Origin: Armatimonadota bacterium
GTDB lineage: Bacteria > Armatimonadota > Fimbriimonadia > Fimbriimonadales > Fimbriimonadaceae
NCBI GenBank assembly: GCA_023392285.1
Contig: JAEVZK010000117.1
Location: 1 to 51,055 of the forward strand
DNA length: 51,055 nt
Direction: 5' to 3'
Numbering within the stretch: the stretch's first letter is position 1; the number at the start of each line of letters is the position of its first letter. A program made the position numbers and the translations under genes. The notes below the pieces were generated by a model. It was not told where the DNA came from. It did not search any database and saw nothing but the letters and a program-made list of their open reading frames with translations. Below, piece by piece: positions 8,231 through 16,716 of the stretch.

Positions 8231-9229
8231 ATGGCGCGCCTTGTCTGGATCGAGGATCAGCCAGGGGGTGCGGTTTCGCCCGAAGTTCGCACCCTTCTTG
8301 AGAGTGGCGCTCCCCTGTTTTGCGGCGATGCTTTCGTTCGCGACAAACTTGGCGATTTGCCGGTTCGGTCAGTACCCGCTGAAGGTCTGCCAGATGACGG
8401 CATTCTGCTGGTAAGAGGAGGCGGGCCGAAGCCGCTTCCTCCGCTCGACCAACTTGCCGATGTGGTTCGGCGTTTGCTTGGGCCAGGAGGTTGTCCCTGG
8501 GATCAGGAGCAAACCCACGAATCACTCAAGAAGTATCTCTTGGAGGAGTGCTACGAGGTGATCGATGCGATTGATTCCGTGTCTGATCCGGCACTTCGCG
8601 AGGAGCTTGGCGATCTTCTGCTGCAGCCAATCATGCACGCCGCAATGGCAGAGCGTGACGGGAGATTTTCGATTGATGATGTGGTCAACGAAATCGTTCT
8701 GAAGCTTGTTCGTCGTCATCCTCACGTCTTCGGATCCGTACAGGCGGAGGACTCAGAGACGGTGCTCCGCAACTGGGATGCAATCAAAAGAGTCGAGAAA
8801 GGCGTCGCTGAACAGAGGTCGATTCTCGAAGGGGTTCCGCGATCGATGCCGTCACTTCTTCGCGCTCACGAGATCAGCAAGCGGGCCGCCCGCAGCGGCT
8901 TTGAGTGGCCGAATATGGAGGCAGTTTTCGACAAGCTTCGCGAAGAGGAATCAGAACTCAAAGCTGCAATAGCCAAGGGCGACCAGGAGGAGATCGAAGC
9001 AGAAATCGGCGACCTTCTCTTTACCGCCGTTAACCTGGCGCGGTGGGTCAACGTAGAGCCGGAAGATGCTCTCCGGCAGATGCTGGACCGATTCTGCTGC
9101 CGTTTTGCCCAGATGGAGGGTGCGTCCCAGGAGCCGCTTGAGCAGCTCTCGCCGGAGAGTTGGGATGAACTTTGGAACGAGGCGAAGCGGAAAGAGGCGC
9201 AAAAAAGCGGTCGCCCTGACATAGATTGA
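8231..9229 (+). CDS. mazG: Nucleoside triphosphate pyrophosphohydrolase MazG
   Basis: A 332-residue protein with two tandem MazG all-alpha NTP-PPase domains, which split (d)NTPs to monophosphate and pyrophosphate and clean the pool. The first domain begins at LLGPGGCPWDQEQTHESLKK and has the metal-binding LLEECYEVIDAI and LREELGDLLLQ helices. The second has EEESELKAAIAKGDQEEIEAEIGDLLF, so both sets of acidic ligands are intact. Compared with E. coli MazG (about 263 residues) there is an N-terminal extension of about 70 residues, too short to be the tetrapyrrole-methylase domain found in YabN-type fusions and of no obvious family. It is probably cotranscribed with the preceding PPIase gene. 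Confidence 0.93.
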   Translation: MARLVWIEDQPGGAVSPEVRTLLESGAPLFCGDAFVRDKLGDLPVRSVPAEGLPDDGILLVRGGGPKPLPPLDQLADVVRRLLGPGGCPWDQEQTHESLKKYLLEECYEVIDAIDSVSDPALREELGDLLLQPIMHAAMAERDGRFSIDDVVNEIVLKLVRRHPHVFGSVQAEDSETVLRNWDAIKRVEKGVAEQRSILEGVPRSMPSLLRAHEISKRAARSGFEWPNMEAVFDKLREEESELKAAIAKGDQEEIEAEIGDLLFTAVNLARWVNVEPEDALRQMLDRFCCRFAQMEGASQEPLEQLSPESWDELWNEAKRKEAQKSGRPDID

Positions 9230-9283
9230 ACCCTGAACGTCCGATCATATAGACAGATCACGCTCTCCTGACTCTGATATCTC

Positions 9284-12043
9284 ATGATGAAATCACCACT
9301 GCTCATCCTTGCCTTGCTGTCCACCGGCGTATTAGGTGTCGCCACTTGCAGTTTTGCTCAGGACGCCAAGCCTGAAAAAACGAAGCAAACCAAGAAAGCT
9401 GACAAGGCCGCCGAAGATAGAAAAGCTGCCACAGATGCGGACGAAACAGCTTATAAAGCGGCGATCAAGGGTCTCCAGCGCGTCGATGGTCCGGTCCCTC
9501 TCTTTGTGAAAAAGAAGGAGATCTTCGCCGAGATTTCGGAAGACATGATTGGCAAAATCCTTATGTGCCAGACCACCCTGGCCAGCGGGTTTGGAGGTCT
9601 GGATTACCAGGCTGGTGATTCGGTGGGCCCCAACGAGGTCCAAGCCTTTCGATTAGATCGCGATGACGATCAGATCTGGTTTGTTCGGCCAAACCTGCGA
9701 TTCCGCTGGTTAAAGGACGATCCCCTGGCAGTTAGCTCTACTCGCAGCTTGCCGGAGGCTATCTTGGGTGGCTACAAGATCGAGCAGCGAAATCCGGCAA
9801 AGAAGCTGCTTCTGGTCAACCTGACGAGCTTCTTCAACGGCGATATCTCCAAAGTTGGCGACCTGGTGAATGCTGGTACTGGCGGCACTTACTCGCTCGA
9901 TGCTGGAAAGTCGTCAGTTGATCGAGCCCAAGGCTTTCCCGACGACACGGTGGTGAGGATGAATCTGCACTACTTCTCAGCCAAGGGTTCCGAACCCAAC
10001 CCAATCCTCGTGCTGCTCGGCTTGGCATCCGAAGATCAACTGGAAGACAGCCGCAGCGTGCCCCTCAAGGTGACATACAGTTTGTGGATTCGTAAGGACG
10101 ACGGCTACGTTCCGCGGCTTTCCGATCCTCGCATCGGGTACTTCACGGAAAGCTTCTACAACATGGCCAAGTTTCTGCAAGACGACCGCACCGAGCGGTA
10201 TATCAGTCGCTGGAACTTGGTCAAAAAGGATCCTGGTGCCCGTTTAAGCGAGGCCGTTAAGCCGATTGTGTGGACGCTCGATCCCTCGATACCGAAAAGT
10301 TACCGTCCCGCCATTCGAGAGGGAATTTTGCGCTGGAACAAAGCATTCGAGGCCATTGGATTCAAAGATGCGATTCAGGTGCGAGAAGCGTCCGAATCGG
10401 ATCCCGACTACGATCACAGCGACGGTCGCTATAACGTGATTCGCTGGACGATGACTCCGTCTTCGGGATATGCAGTCGCAATTCCCCGAATCGATCCCTT
10501 CACGGGCGAGATCTTGAATGCTTCCGTAACCATCGACGCCAACATGGCTTACTACACTGTGATGGAACACGCGAAGAGTTCGACTCCTGCCTCGGCGGCC
10601 GCCGTCTACCCTCGCATGAATTCAGCGTTTCTTCGCGACGCGAATCGAAATATGCCAGTGGATCGCTACCTCTGGAACTATGAGGAGGAGTCGGCAAAGC
10701 GAAGTGCGCAGAAGAGCATGACCCTCTACGGCTTCAATCGACTGGACTGCGACTATGGCGAAGCCTTGAGCGATTCCAGCGCCCTCTCCTACACGGCCGC
10801 TTTGGCGAGCGGCATGAAAGTGAGCAAAGAAGACTATGTCAAGAGATACTTGGCCAACGTGGTCTGCCACGAAGTTGGCCACTGCCTCGGGTTGCGGCAC
10901 AATTTTGTTGCTTCCACCTTTTTGAGCACCGACAAGTTAGCCGACGATTACTACACGTCGGAGTACGGCTCGAGCGGAAGCGTGATGGACTATAACCCGG
11001 TGAACGTACAAGCCGTTCTGAAAGGGGAAGGCAACTTCTACATGCCGACCCTCGGACCGTATGACACGTGGGCGATTCAGTATGGTTATCGATCATTCGG
11101 TGCGCGAACTCCGGAGCAGGAGCGTGCTCAGCTGCAGGCAATTGCTTCATTGTCGGGCGAACCAGGACATGCTTATATGACCGATGAGAGCGCCGACGAC
11201 TGGGATCCTTACGTCGTCCGCTTTGATAACTCCAGCGACCCTGTGGACTATTCAGCGAAGCAGATGGAAGCGGCTCATCGGGCGTTGCTCTATGCTTTGA
11301 AGAACCTGCCGCAAAAGGGCGAACCCTATGCGAAGCGAACCGAAATCATATTGCGGGCTCTCGCGGCAGCATTTCGCGAGGGCCGATTCACTGCGAGATT
11401 TGTGGGTGGCGTCACGGCAAATCGAACCTTCAGAGGAGACAAAGGGGAGCGGCCGAGCCTAGCTCCAGTAGATTCAACGGTTCAACGCCAAGCCATGCAG
11501 CTGATCGTGAAGAATTGTCTTGCTCCTGGGGTGATGTCGCTGCCACCTTCAGCGATGCTGACTCTGATTCAAGATCTGAACCAGGATCGTGCCGCCTCTT
11601 GGAGCGCACCAATGAGAGACTTGCTGTCTACTCAGCAGCAGATGCTTTACGTGCTCCTCATGAGCTCCGACACCATGGACAACATCGCCGAGAATGCGTA
11701 CAAGCTCGGAGGCAAGGCTGGAACGTACTCGCTAGGTGAGCATTTCCGAACCTTGACCAACGCGGTTTTCCAGGAAGTCGATCAAATCCAACCCGTGACT
11801 GCCCTTCGTCGAGATTTGCAGCAGTATGCGGTGGCGGGTCTGATTACCCAGGCTGGTGCGGGACCGGGTCAACTGAACAGCGATGCCCGCATGTACGCGA
11901 ACGAGACTCTCAAGTCACTGTCAGTGCGTTTTGGCTCTGCGCTTGCGCGAGGGAAGGGACTGGACGATCTGACCCGGCTCCACCTCCGCAACACCAAAGA
12001 AACGATCGACCGATTCTTGGGCCGACAGTCTGTCGCAAAATAA
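9284..12043 (+). CDS. Large exported zinc metalloprotease (metzincin-type, DUF5117/DUF4953-like)
   Basis: A 919-residue protein with a signal peptide (first about 26 residues), then a Lys/Ala-rich linker. The active site is H529-E-x-x-H533-x-x-G-x-x-H539 (HEVGHCLGLRH), the extended metzincin zinc motif, followed by a Met-turn candidate SVMDYNP. The upstream region (LMCQTTLASGFGGLDYQAGD, VRPNLRFRW, RNPAKKLLLVNLTSFFNGDI) matches the conserved N-terminal domains of the bacterial zinc-dependent metalloprotease family that carries DUF5117/DUF5118 and DUF4953. The substrate is unknown; it is probably extracellular or periplasmic. Start at ATG 9284 or 9287. The gene appears to stand alone. Confidence 0.88.
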   Translation: MMKSPLLILALLSTGVLGVATCSFAQDAKPEKTKQTKKADKAAEDRKAATDADETAYKAAIKGLQRVDGPVPLFVKKKEIFAEISEDMIGKILMCQTTLASGFGGLDYQAGDSVGPNEVQAFRLDRDDDQIWFVRPNLRFRWLKDDPLAVSSTRSLPEAILGGYKIEQRNPAKKLLLVNLTSFFNGDISKVGDLVNAGTGGTYSLDAGKSSVDRAQGFPDDTVVRMNLHYFSAKGSEPNPILVLLGLASEDQLEDSRSVPLKVTYSLWIRKDDGYVPRLSDPRIGYFTESFYNMAKFLQDDRTERYISRWNLVKKDPGARLSEAVKPIVWTLDPSIPKSYRPAIREGILRWNKAFEAIGFKDAIQVREASESDPDYDHSDGRYNVIRWTMTPSSGYAVAIPRIDPFTGEILNASVTIDANMAYYTVMEHAKSSTPASAAAVYPRMNSAFLRDANRNMPVDRYLWNYEEESAKRSAQKSMTLYGFNRLDCDYGEALSDSSALSYTAALASGMKVSKEDYVKRYLANVVCHEVGHCLGLRHNFVASTFLSTDKLADDYYTSEYGSSGSVMDYNPVNVQAVLKGEGNFYMPTLGPYDTWAIQYGYRSFGARTPEQERAQLQAIASLSGEPGHAYMTDESADDWDPYVVRFDNSSDPVDYSAKQMEAAHRALLYALKNLPQKGEPYAKRTEIILRALAAAFREGRFTARFVGGVTANRTFRGDKGERPSLAPVDSTVQRQAMQLIVKNCLAPGVMSLPPSAMLTLIQDLNQDRAASWSAPMRDLLSTQQQMLYVLLMSSDTMDNIAENAYKLGGKAGTYSLGEHFRTLTNAVFQEVDQIQPVTALRRDLQQYAVAGLITQAGAGPGQLNSDARMYANETLKSLSVRFGSALARGKGLDDLTRLHLRNTKETIDRFLGRQSVAK

Positions 12044-12053
12044 CTTCATACCG

Positions 12054-12059
12054 TAGAAT
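12054..12059 (+). promoter_or_regulatory. -10-like hexamer directly before the gene at 12066
   Basis: TAGAAT, then 6 bases, then GTG 12066. There is no Shine-Dalgarno sequence. It lies only 11 bases downstream of the metalloprotease stop, so it would give the next gene its own leaderless transcript. Confidence 0.45.
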
Positions 12060-12065
12060 GGATTT

Positions 12066-13052
12066 GTGTCGACGATCTACTCTACGGGTGAAGAGCTGGT
12101 TACAGAACTTCAAGATTTCGTCGATCGCGAGGTCGACCGGAATGGGGGCGATACAGCCGCAAGGCGTCCGTCTCATCGGCTGAAGTTTGAATGGCCGCCT
12201 CACCCCATTAGCTACAGCTATCACGTTCTGGCGAGCGATTGGAAGCAAGGCACGACCTTCGAAAGTGACGGGGAAACTTTCGCGGTCGAAGTGGCCACAA
12301 CACCCTACGGCACGTTTGGAAGGTGCAACGACCTGTGGCTCGAAGCCCGCGGAGAAACGCTCGAAGACATGCTGGCGAATCTTCGCGAGTTGGCGAAGCC
12401 GCTCTTTTCTCGACAGAAGCTGATTGCGACAAGCCTTGAACGCACGGGGCGGTTCTCAGGCCACATCCGAGACCTTTCGCCGTTGGATTTGCTTAAGTTG
12501 TTGTACTGCAGCGACAGAGACGTCGCGAACGACGCCCGCATAGAAATCGAAACGCATGCGAGCTCTCACTTTTTTACACCCTCGCTGATCAGCATTCTGA
12601 AAGATCGTCGGCATCCCAATCGACGTTCCGCTCAGTGGTGTGTGCTCGACCTTTTTGAGGATCTTCCGTCCTTTTGTGCTTCCGCGGAGGAAGAAGCCTT
12701 CGCGTTGGCCGCGATGAAGGACCTCATTTGGAGTGCCGAGGACGACTATGCTCGAACGATCTACAAAGCGGGAGTGGTGCTGGGTGGGCATATTCCCGAT
12801 AAGCAGGGCGGTCCAATATTGCTGGAGTGCCTAAACGCCCCGAGTCGTGAAGGGCGGCGCAGCGCGATCCACGGTCTGTTTCACGTGGTGGAATGGATGC
12901 CCGGGATGAGAGATTCGGTCGTGGGCGCGCTTGAGCGCTTGGCGGATCGGGAGGTGGATCACCAGTTGCGTGAATACGCAGAATTGATGGCTCGAGATAT
13001 TGCCAACAATGAATACGAGCACATTCCAGAACCTATTTTCGAAGGCGAGTAG
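12066..13052 (+). CDS. Uncharacterised protein with HEAT-like helical repeats
   Basis: A 328-residue cytosolic protein with no signal peptide. The first about 110 residues are mixed alpha/beta (RLKFEWPPHPISYSYHVL, TFAVEVATTPYGTFGRCNDLWLEARG, EDMLANLRELAKPLF). From about 135 onward the sequence is a chain of amphipathic helix pairs resembling HEAT repeats (VANDARIEIETHASSHFFTP, NRRSAQWCVLDLFEDLP, GGPILLECLNAPSREGRRSAIHGLFHVVEW). I do not recognise a family; helical repeats suggest a protein-protein interaction role. The start is GTG 12066 with no ribosome-binding site. It is followed after 22 bases by the Tat-exported propeller gene, which seems to have its own -10 box. Confidence 0.7.
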   Translation: MSTIYSTGEELVTELQDFVDREVDRNGGDTAARRPSHRLKFEWPPHPISYSYHVLASDWKQGTTFESDGETFAVEVATTPYGTFGRCNDLWLEARGETLEDMLANLRELAKPLFSRQKLIATSLERTGRFSGHIRDLSPLDLLKLLYCSDRDVANDARIEIETHASSHFFTPSLISILKDRRHPNRRSAQWCVLDLFEDLPSFCASAEEEAFALAAMKDLIWSAEDDYARTIYKAGVVLGGHIPDKQGGPILLECLNAPSREGRRSAIHGLFHVVEWMPGMRDSVVGALERLADREVDHQLREYAELMARDIANNEYEHIPEPIFEGE

Positions 13053-13062
13053 GCCATCGGGT

Positions 13063-13068
13063 TATGAT
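13063..13068 (+). promoter_or_regulatory. -10-like hexamer directly before the NHL-propeller gene
   Basis: TATGAT, then 6 bases, then GTG 13075; no Shine-Dalgarno sequence. The spacing repeats that of the neighbouring gene at 12066. Confidence 0.45.
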
Positions 13069-13074
13069 GAACGG

Positions 13075-14091
13075 GTGAATCTGTCTCGCCGCACCTTTCT
13101 TGGAGCCGCCGCATCCGCGTTCGCTTCACCCCTGCTTCCTCGTCTCAGCAAGGTACTTCCCAGACAAATCATTGTGGGAGCGGGTGACCACCGATATGAA
13201 GTTATTCACGATTGGTTGACGCCACCGGATTCGATTAAATGGGGCGACACCCACGGGATCACGACCGATTCTCATGGGAATATCTATATCGCTCACACGG
13301 TTCATCCTTCGAGCGTAAAGCCGGACGCCATCTGTGTCTTTGATCCACAAGGCAAGTTCATCCGCAGTTGGGGAAGCGAATTCAAAGGAGGCGCCCATGG
13401 ACTCGACCTTCGAAAGGAGGGAGGGGAAGAATTCCTTTACCATTGCGATATCAATCGTAACCTCGTGGTCAAAACCACGCTAGGCGGCGAGGTGGTGTGG
13501 AGCCGGGGAGTCCCCATGGAGAGCGAGGTCTACGAAGACGATAGCCGGTGGAAGCCCACCAACGTGGCCCTTCTGCCAGAGGGAGATCTCTTCGTTGGTG
13601 ATGGATACGGCTCATCATACGTCCACCGCTATGACAAGAACGGCCGATATAAAGGACTGGTGATCGGTCCAGGGCGAGAAATTGGACAGGTGCGCGAGCC
13701 GCACGGACTGTGGATCGATCAACGGTCGGGTGCGCCAAAGCTCGTGGTCTGTGACCGAGCCAATCACCGACTTCAAGAGTTCACCCTCGATGGTAAGCCA
13801 CTTGGCACAGTAGAGGCGGGCATGAGGCGCCCTTGCCACATCCACTACAAGGGGGACCTCGCGCTCGTGCCAGATCTCGATAGCGTCGTCCATATTCTGG
13901 ATCGGAACAACAACGTCGTCGTCTCCTTATGCGACGGAGCGCCCGACGATCTGCGCAACGCTCCTCGGGAGAAGTTCATTCCGGGTAAATTTGTGCATCC
14001 GCACGCGGCAGCCTGGATCAACGATCGAGACATTGTGGTCGTCGAATGGGTGCCGATCGGGCGAGTCACCCTGTTGCGCAAAGTTGATTAG
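13075..14091 (+). CDS. Tat-exported NHL-repeat (six-bladed beta-propeller) protein
   Basis: A 338-residue protein beginning at GTG 13075 with NLSRRTFLGAAASAFASPLL, a twin-arginine signal with the SRRTFL motif. The mature part has NHL-type blades, for example WGDTHGITTDSHGNIYIAHT, DAICVFDPQGKFIRSWG, GAHGLDLRKEG, FVGDGYGSSYVHRYDKNGRY, VREPHGLWID and RANHRLQEFTLDGKPLG. Such propellers occur in peptidylglycine-alpha-amidating lyases and many periplasmic binding or lyase proteins; the HGI/HGL motifs repeated at blade starts are characteristic. The substrate is unknown. Tat export suggests it folds, perhaps with a cofactor or metal, before export. An ATG at 13000 lies inside the previous gene and would place junk before the Tat signal. 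Confidence 0.82.
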   Translation: MNLSRRTFLGAAASAFASPLLPRLSKVLPRQIIVGAGDHRYEVIHDWLTPPDSIKWGDTHGITTDSHGNIYIAHTVHPSSVKPDAICVFDPQGKFIRSWGSEFKGGAHGLDLRKEGGEEFLYHCDINRNLVVKTTLGGEVVWSRGVPMESEVYEDDSRWKPTNVALLPEGDLFVGDGYGSSYVHRYDKNGRYKGLVIGPGREIGQVREPHGLWIDQRSGAPKLVVCDRANHRLQEFTLDGKPLGTVEAGMRRPCHIHYKGDLALVPDLDSVVHILDRNNNVVVSLCDGAPDDLRNAPREKFIPGKFVHPHAAAWINDRDIVVVEWVPIGRVTLLRKVD

Positions 14092-14140
14092 CTGTTCATC
14101 TGAGCCTACTGCGGGAACAGAATCGTCCAACAATAAGCTT

Positions 14141-14968
14141 ATGAGCACATCCAAGACGGCGGAGCCGTCCGCCCGCAAACACGTCGAAGGGCCTGATCCA
14201 GATTCGCAGGCATTCTCATCCGTCCGGGCGATCTACTTCGACTTAGACGACACCCTATGCGGTTATTGGGATGCCTGTAAAGAGGGAATTCGTCGGACGT
14301 TCGAAAAGCATGGACCGAAGCACATTCCGGTCGAAGAATCCATCCAGCACTGGGCCGCGGCCTTTCGCGAGTTCAGTCCGACCCTCAAGAAGACCGGTTG
14401 GTATGAAACCTATCTAAAGAATGGCGAGCCGACGCGAACTGAGCAGATGCGCCTCACCTTGCAGCGGATGGGCATCGATGATCAGGATCTTGCCCGAGAC
14501 TTGAGTCAGACCTATTTGGAGGAGCGCGATCGCTGTCTTGAGCTTTTTCCTCATGCCGAAACAGTCCTCAAGAATCTTTATGGGAGATATCCACTCGGTC
14601 TGATCACCAATGGGCCGGCGGATATTCAGCGGATGGAAATAGCCACTCTGAACATCGAGAAATATTTCCAACACATTTTCATCGAAGGCGAGCAGGGAGA
14701 AGGGAAGCCCTTGGCCTCCGTTTTTGAGCGAGCCGCACGAGCGGTGGGACTGACGCCAGATCAGCTGCTTTTCGTGGGCAACAGTTTTGCCCATGATATG
14801 GCTCCAGCTATTCAGTTCGGCTGGCGTACCATTTGGGTGAGGCGTGAAAGCGATGTTCCGCCGAGTGCCGGGCCGGAAGCCGCAAAGCCGGAAGAGCCTC
14901 CCAAAGGAGCAACCATGCCGGACGCAATCATCCATGATCTGGACGAACTCCTTCGGCTGCTGCCTTAG
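14141..14968 (+). CDS. HAD-family hydrolase (subfamily IA, YjjG/HDHD4-like)
   Basis: About 275 residues from ATG 14141. The HAD motifs are present: motif I FDLDDTLCGYWDA with the nucleophile Asp, motif II as LGLITNGPAD, and motif III/IV as KPLASVFERAARAVG and LLFVGNSFAHDM. The last has NSFAHD in place of the common GDS/D, so the metal-binding acid would be the Asp of AHD. A helical cap follows motif I, as in subfamily IA phosphatases that act on nucleotides or small phosphorylated metabolites. The first about 25 residues are polar and probably disordered. The stop TAG shares TTAG at 14965-14968 with the stop of the convergent membrane-protein gene. Confidence 0.85.
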   Translation: MSTSKTAEPSARKHVEGPDPDSQAFSSVRAIYFDLDDTLCGYWDACKEGIRRTFEKHGPKHIPVEESIQHWAAAFREFSPTLKKTGWYETYLKNGEPTRTEQMRLTLQRMGIDDQDLARDLSQTYLEERDRCLELFPHAETVLKNLYGRYPLGLITNGPADIQRMEIATLNIEKYFQHIFIEGEQGEGKPLASVFERAARAVGLTPDQLLFVGNSFAHDMAPAIQFGWRTIWVRRESDVPPSAGPEAAKPEEPPKGATMPDAIIHDLDELLRLLP

Positions 14969-15378
14969 CTGGGCTTCAACTTCGCGTCGATTAAGCTCTC
15001 AAATGCGGCTGTCTTTGCGCCGAATGCATCGATCGGCAGCGGAGCGAAGCTATAAAGCTTGGTCTCGAGGATGTAAAAGCCCTTTCTTTTATCGATCCTC
15101 CGCAATTGGTCCAACGTCAGCTTCATTCCCGATTCCCCTTGGGAAAAGAAGATGGTGCCGTCTTCGACGATCACCGTGGTGGGTTTGGCAAAGCGTTTCG
15201 CGAGGCGGCTGGTGATCATAACGCTGCGGGCGGGAATTGAGAGTGGCCACGCCAGGCAAAAAACTCCGAATGCTTGTGTGCCTCGATTGGGTCCGAAGAT
15301 GATCGCCAAGATTCCGAAGACCGGAAACGCGATGAAGACCGGCCAAAACCTTCTGGTGTACTGTTCGGCCGCAATCAT
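14965..15378 (-). CDS. YcxB-like membrane protein, probable upstream non-standard start
   Basis: At least 137 residues from ATG 15378: two hydrophobic segments (PVFIAFPVFGILAIIFG and FGVFCLAWPLSI) and then a small soluble domain (TVIVEDGTIFFSQGESGMKL, YILETKLYSFAPLPIDAFG). The soluble part resembles the C-terminal YcxB-like domain in the neighbouring gene at 15417. The open frame continues upstream of this ATG through KSRPFTISRGQLV, which aligns with ESRPFTLHPQTYA near the N-terminus of that neighbour. The only plausible codon there is CTG 15420, which overlaps the neighbour's stop as CTGA. The true protein may therefore be 151 residues. The two genes look like a tandem duplication in one operon. 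Function unknown. Confidence 0.65.
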   Translation of the reverse strand: MIAAEQYTRRFWPVFIAFPVFGILAIIFGPNRGTQAFGVFCLAWPLSIPARSVMITSRLAKRFAKPTTVIVEDGTIFFSQGESGMKLTLDQLRRIDKRKGFYILETKLYSFAPLPIDAFGAKTAAFESLIDAKLKPS

Positions 15379-15416
15379 GACGAGCTGTCCTCGGCTAATG
15401 GTGAAGGGACGGGATT

Positions 15417-15917
15417 TCAGGATGGCTGCTTCACCATTCCATCTCGGATCGTGGCAATAAATACTTGGACTTCTTCCGGGGATGCGAACGCCGTCTTCGG
15501 AACCACCATCGCATGCTTTTTGCTCGCGAATATAAATAGAAAATCTCCCAAAGCCCTGATTTCAGTGATTGCAAATAGCTGAAACTCGACGAACGATCCA
15601 TCAGAGAATTCTTCTCGCAGGCGATCATCGAGGAGCATGACTTGGCAGCGGCTGAACAGCTGGCGATTTTGGTCGCGCTTCAGAAATGCCACGTAGCGTG
15701 TGAAGCTGAGGCCAATCGCCACAGCCATCATAGCAATAGCGAGGAGGAGCGCGATCACGGGGCCGAGATGCAAGCCGCCCCAAAGCAAAAACGCGAGCAG
15801 GATCGAGACCACCACATAAATGGGAATGATTCGACCGGAAAAGAGCCGGAACGACGGCCAAGCATACGTCTGGGGATGGAGAGTGAACGGCCGCGATTCA
15901 ATCAATGCTCGCACCAC
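15417..15917 (-). CDS. YcxB-like membrane protein
   Basis: A 166-residue protein with a short cytosolic start, two membrane helices (IIPIYVVVSILLAFLLW and VIALLLAIAMMAVAIGL) and a soluble C-terminal domain (LLDDRLREEFSDGSFVEFQL, IRALGDFLFIFASKKHAMVV, PKTAFASPEEVQVF). The last part is the YcxB-like signature, in which a buried strand pair ends in VPK-AF. Proteins of this type are common, often near other membrane proteins, and have no known function. Two consecutive GTG codons at 15917 and 15914 are possible starts; CACAAT on the minus strand lies 3 to 6 bases upstream. It is cotranscribed with its paralogue downstream. Confidence 0.72.
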   Translation of the reverse strand: MVRALIESRPFTLHPQTYAWPSFRLFSGRIIPIYVVVSILLAFLLWGGLHLGPVIALLLAIAMMAVAIGLSFTRYVAFLKRDQNRQLFSRCQVMLLDDRLREEFSDGSFVEFQLFAITEIRALGDFLFIFASKKHAMVVPKTAFASPEEVQVFIATIRDGMVKQPS

Positions 15918-15930
15918 CCTATTGTGAACG

Positions 15931-16716
15931 ATGCCAGTTCATACTTATCCCATGCTAGACATCACGCCTGGGATCGTTACACGGATTCATTTGAACCGTC
16001 CCGAAGTTCGGAATGCCTTTAACGACAAATTGATCAGCGAGCTCGCAAGTGCGTTTTCGCAGGTACCCGCTGAGGCTCGGGCAGTCATCATTTCCGGCGA
16101 GGGCTCTGCGTTTTGTGCAGGAGGGGACCTTGAGTGGATGCGGAAGGCGGCCGAATACTCCCACGAGGAGAATCAGCGAGATGCCTTGAAGTTGGCGCGG
16201 CTTTTCCGGTCGATTACCGAATGCAAGGCGGTGACGATTGCAAGGGTGATCGGGCCAGCTTTCGGAGGAGGGTGTGGACTGGTGGCGGCCGCCGACATTG
16301 CGATCGCAAGCGAGGACGCTAAGTTTGCCTTCAGCGAAGTCAAGCTTGGACTGATACCGGCGACCATTTCCCCATTCGTGGTGAGCAAAATTGGTGCCGG
16401 ACATGCTCGTGCTCTGTTTGCGACTGGTGAGCCCTTTTCGGCCGACCATGCATTGAGAATAGGCTTGGTTCACGAGGTCGTTCCAAGTGAAGAGGTGGAT
16501 GCGGCCATCGGACGCAAGCTGAAGCATATTCTTGCAGCGGGACCGGAAGCGGTCGCTGAGGCAAAGAAGCTCGTGCGTGACCATCCATTGTCGTTAGATG
16601 AAGCTTCCCGTCGGCTCGCAGATGCTCGCGCGGGCCGTGAAGGAAAGGAAGGCGTGGCCGCGTTTTTGGAGAAGAGAAAGGCTAAATTCGTGGTGGAGCC
16701 CGAGGGGCAGGCATGA
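15931..16716 (+). CDS. Enoyl-CoA hydratase/isomerase family protein
   Basis: A 261-residue crotonase-fold enzyme. The oxyanion-hole loops are visible as GEGSAFCAGGDLEWM and IGPAFGGGCGLVAAADIAIA, followed by FAFSEVKLGLIPATISPFVV, whose Glu region holds a catalytic residue in hydratases. The sequence is closest in feel to methylglutaconyl-CoA hydratases of leucine or terpene degradation, but that substrate assignment is inference. ATG 15931 and ATG 15952 are both possible starts; TATTGT ends 5 bases before the first and CATACT 6 bases before the second. The nitrilase-family gene overlaps the stop by four bases (ATGA), so the two are coupled. Confidence 0.88.
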   Translation: MPVHTYPMLDITPGIVTRIHLNRPEVRNAFNDKLISELASAFSQVPAEARAVIISGEGSAFCAGGDLEWMRKAAEYSHEENQRDALKLARLFRSITECKAVTIARVIGPAFGGGCGLVAAADIAIASEDAKFAFSEVKLGLIPATISPFVVSKIGAGHARALFATGEPFSADHALRIGLVHEVVPSEEVDAAIGRKLKHILAAGPEAVAEAKKLVRDHPLSLDEASRRLADARAGREGKEGVAAFLEKRKAKFVVEPEGQA

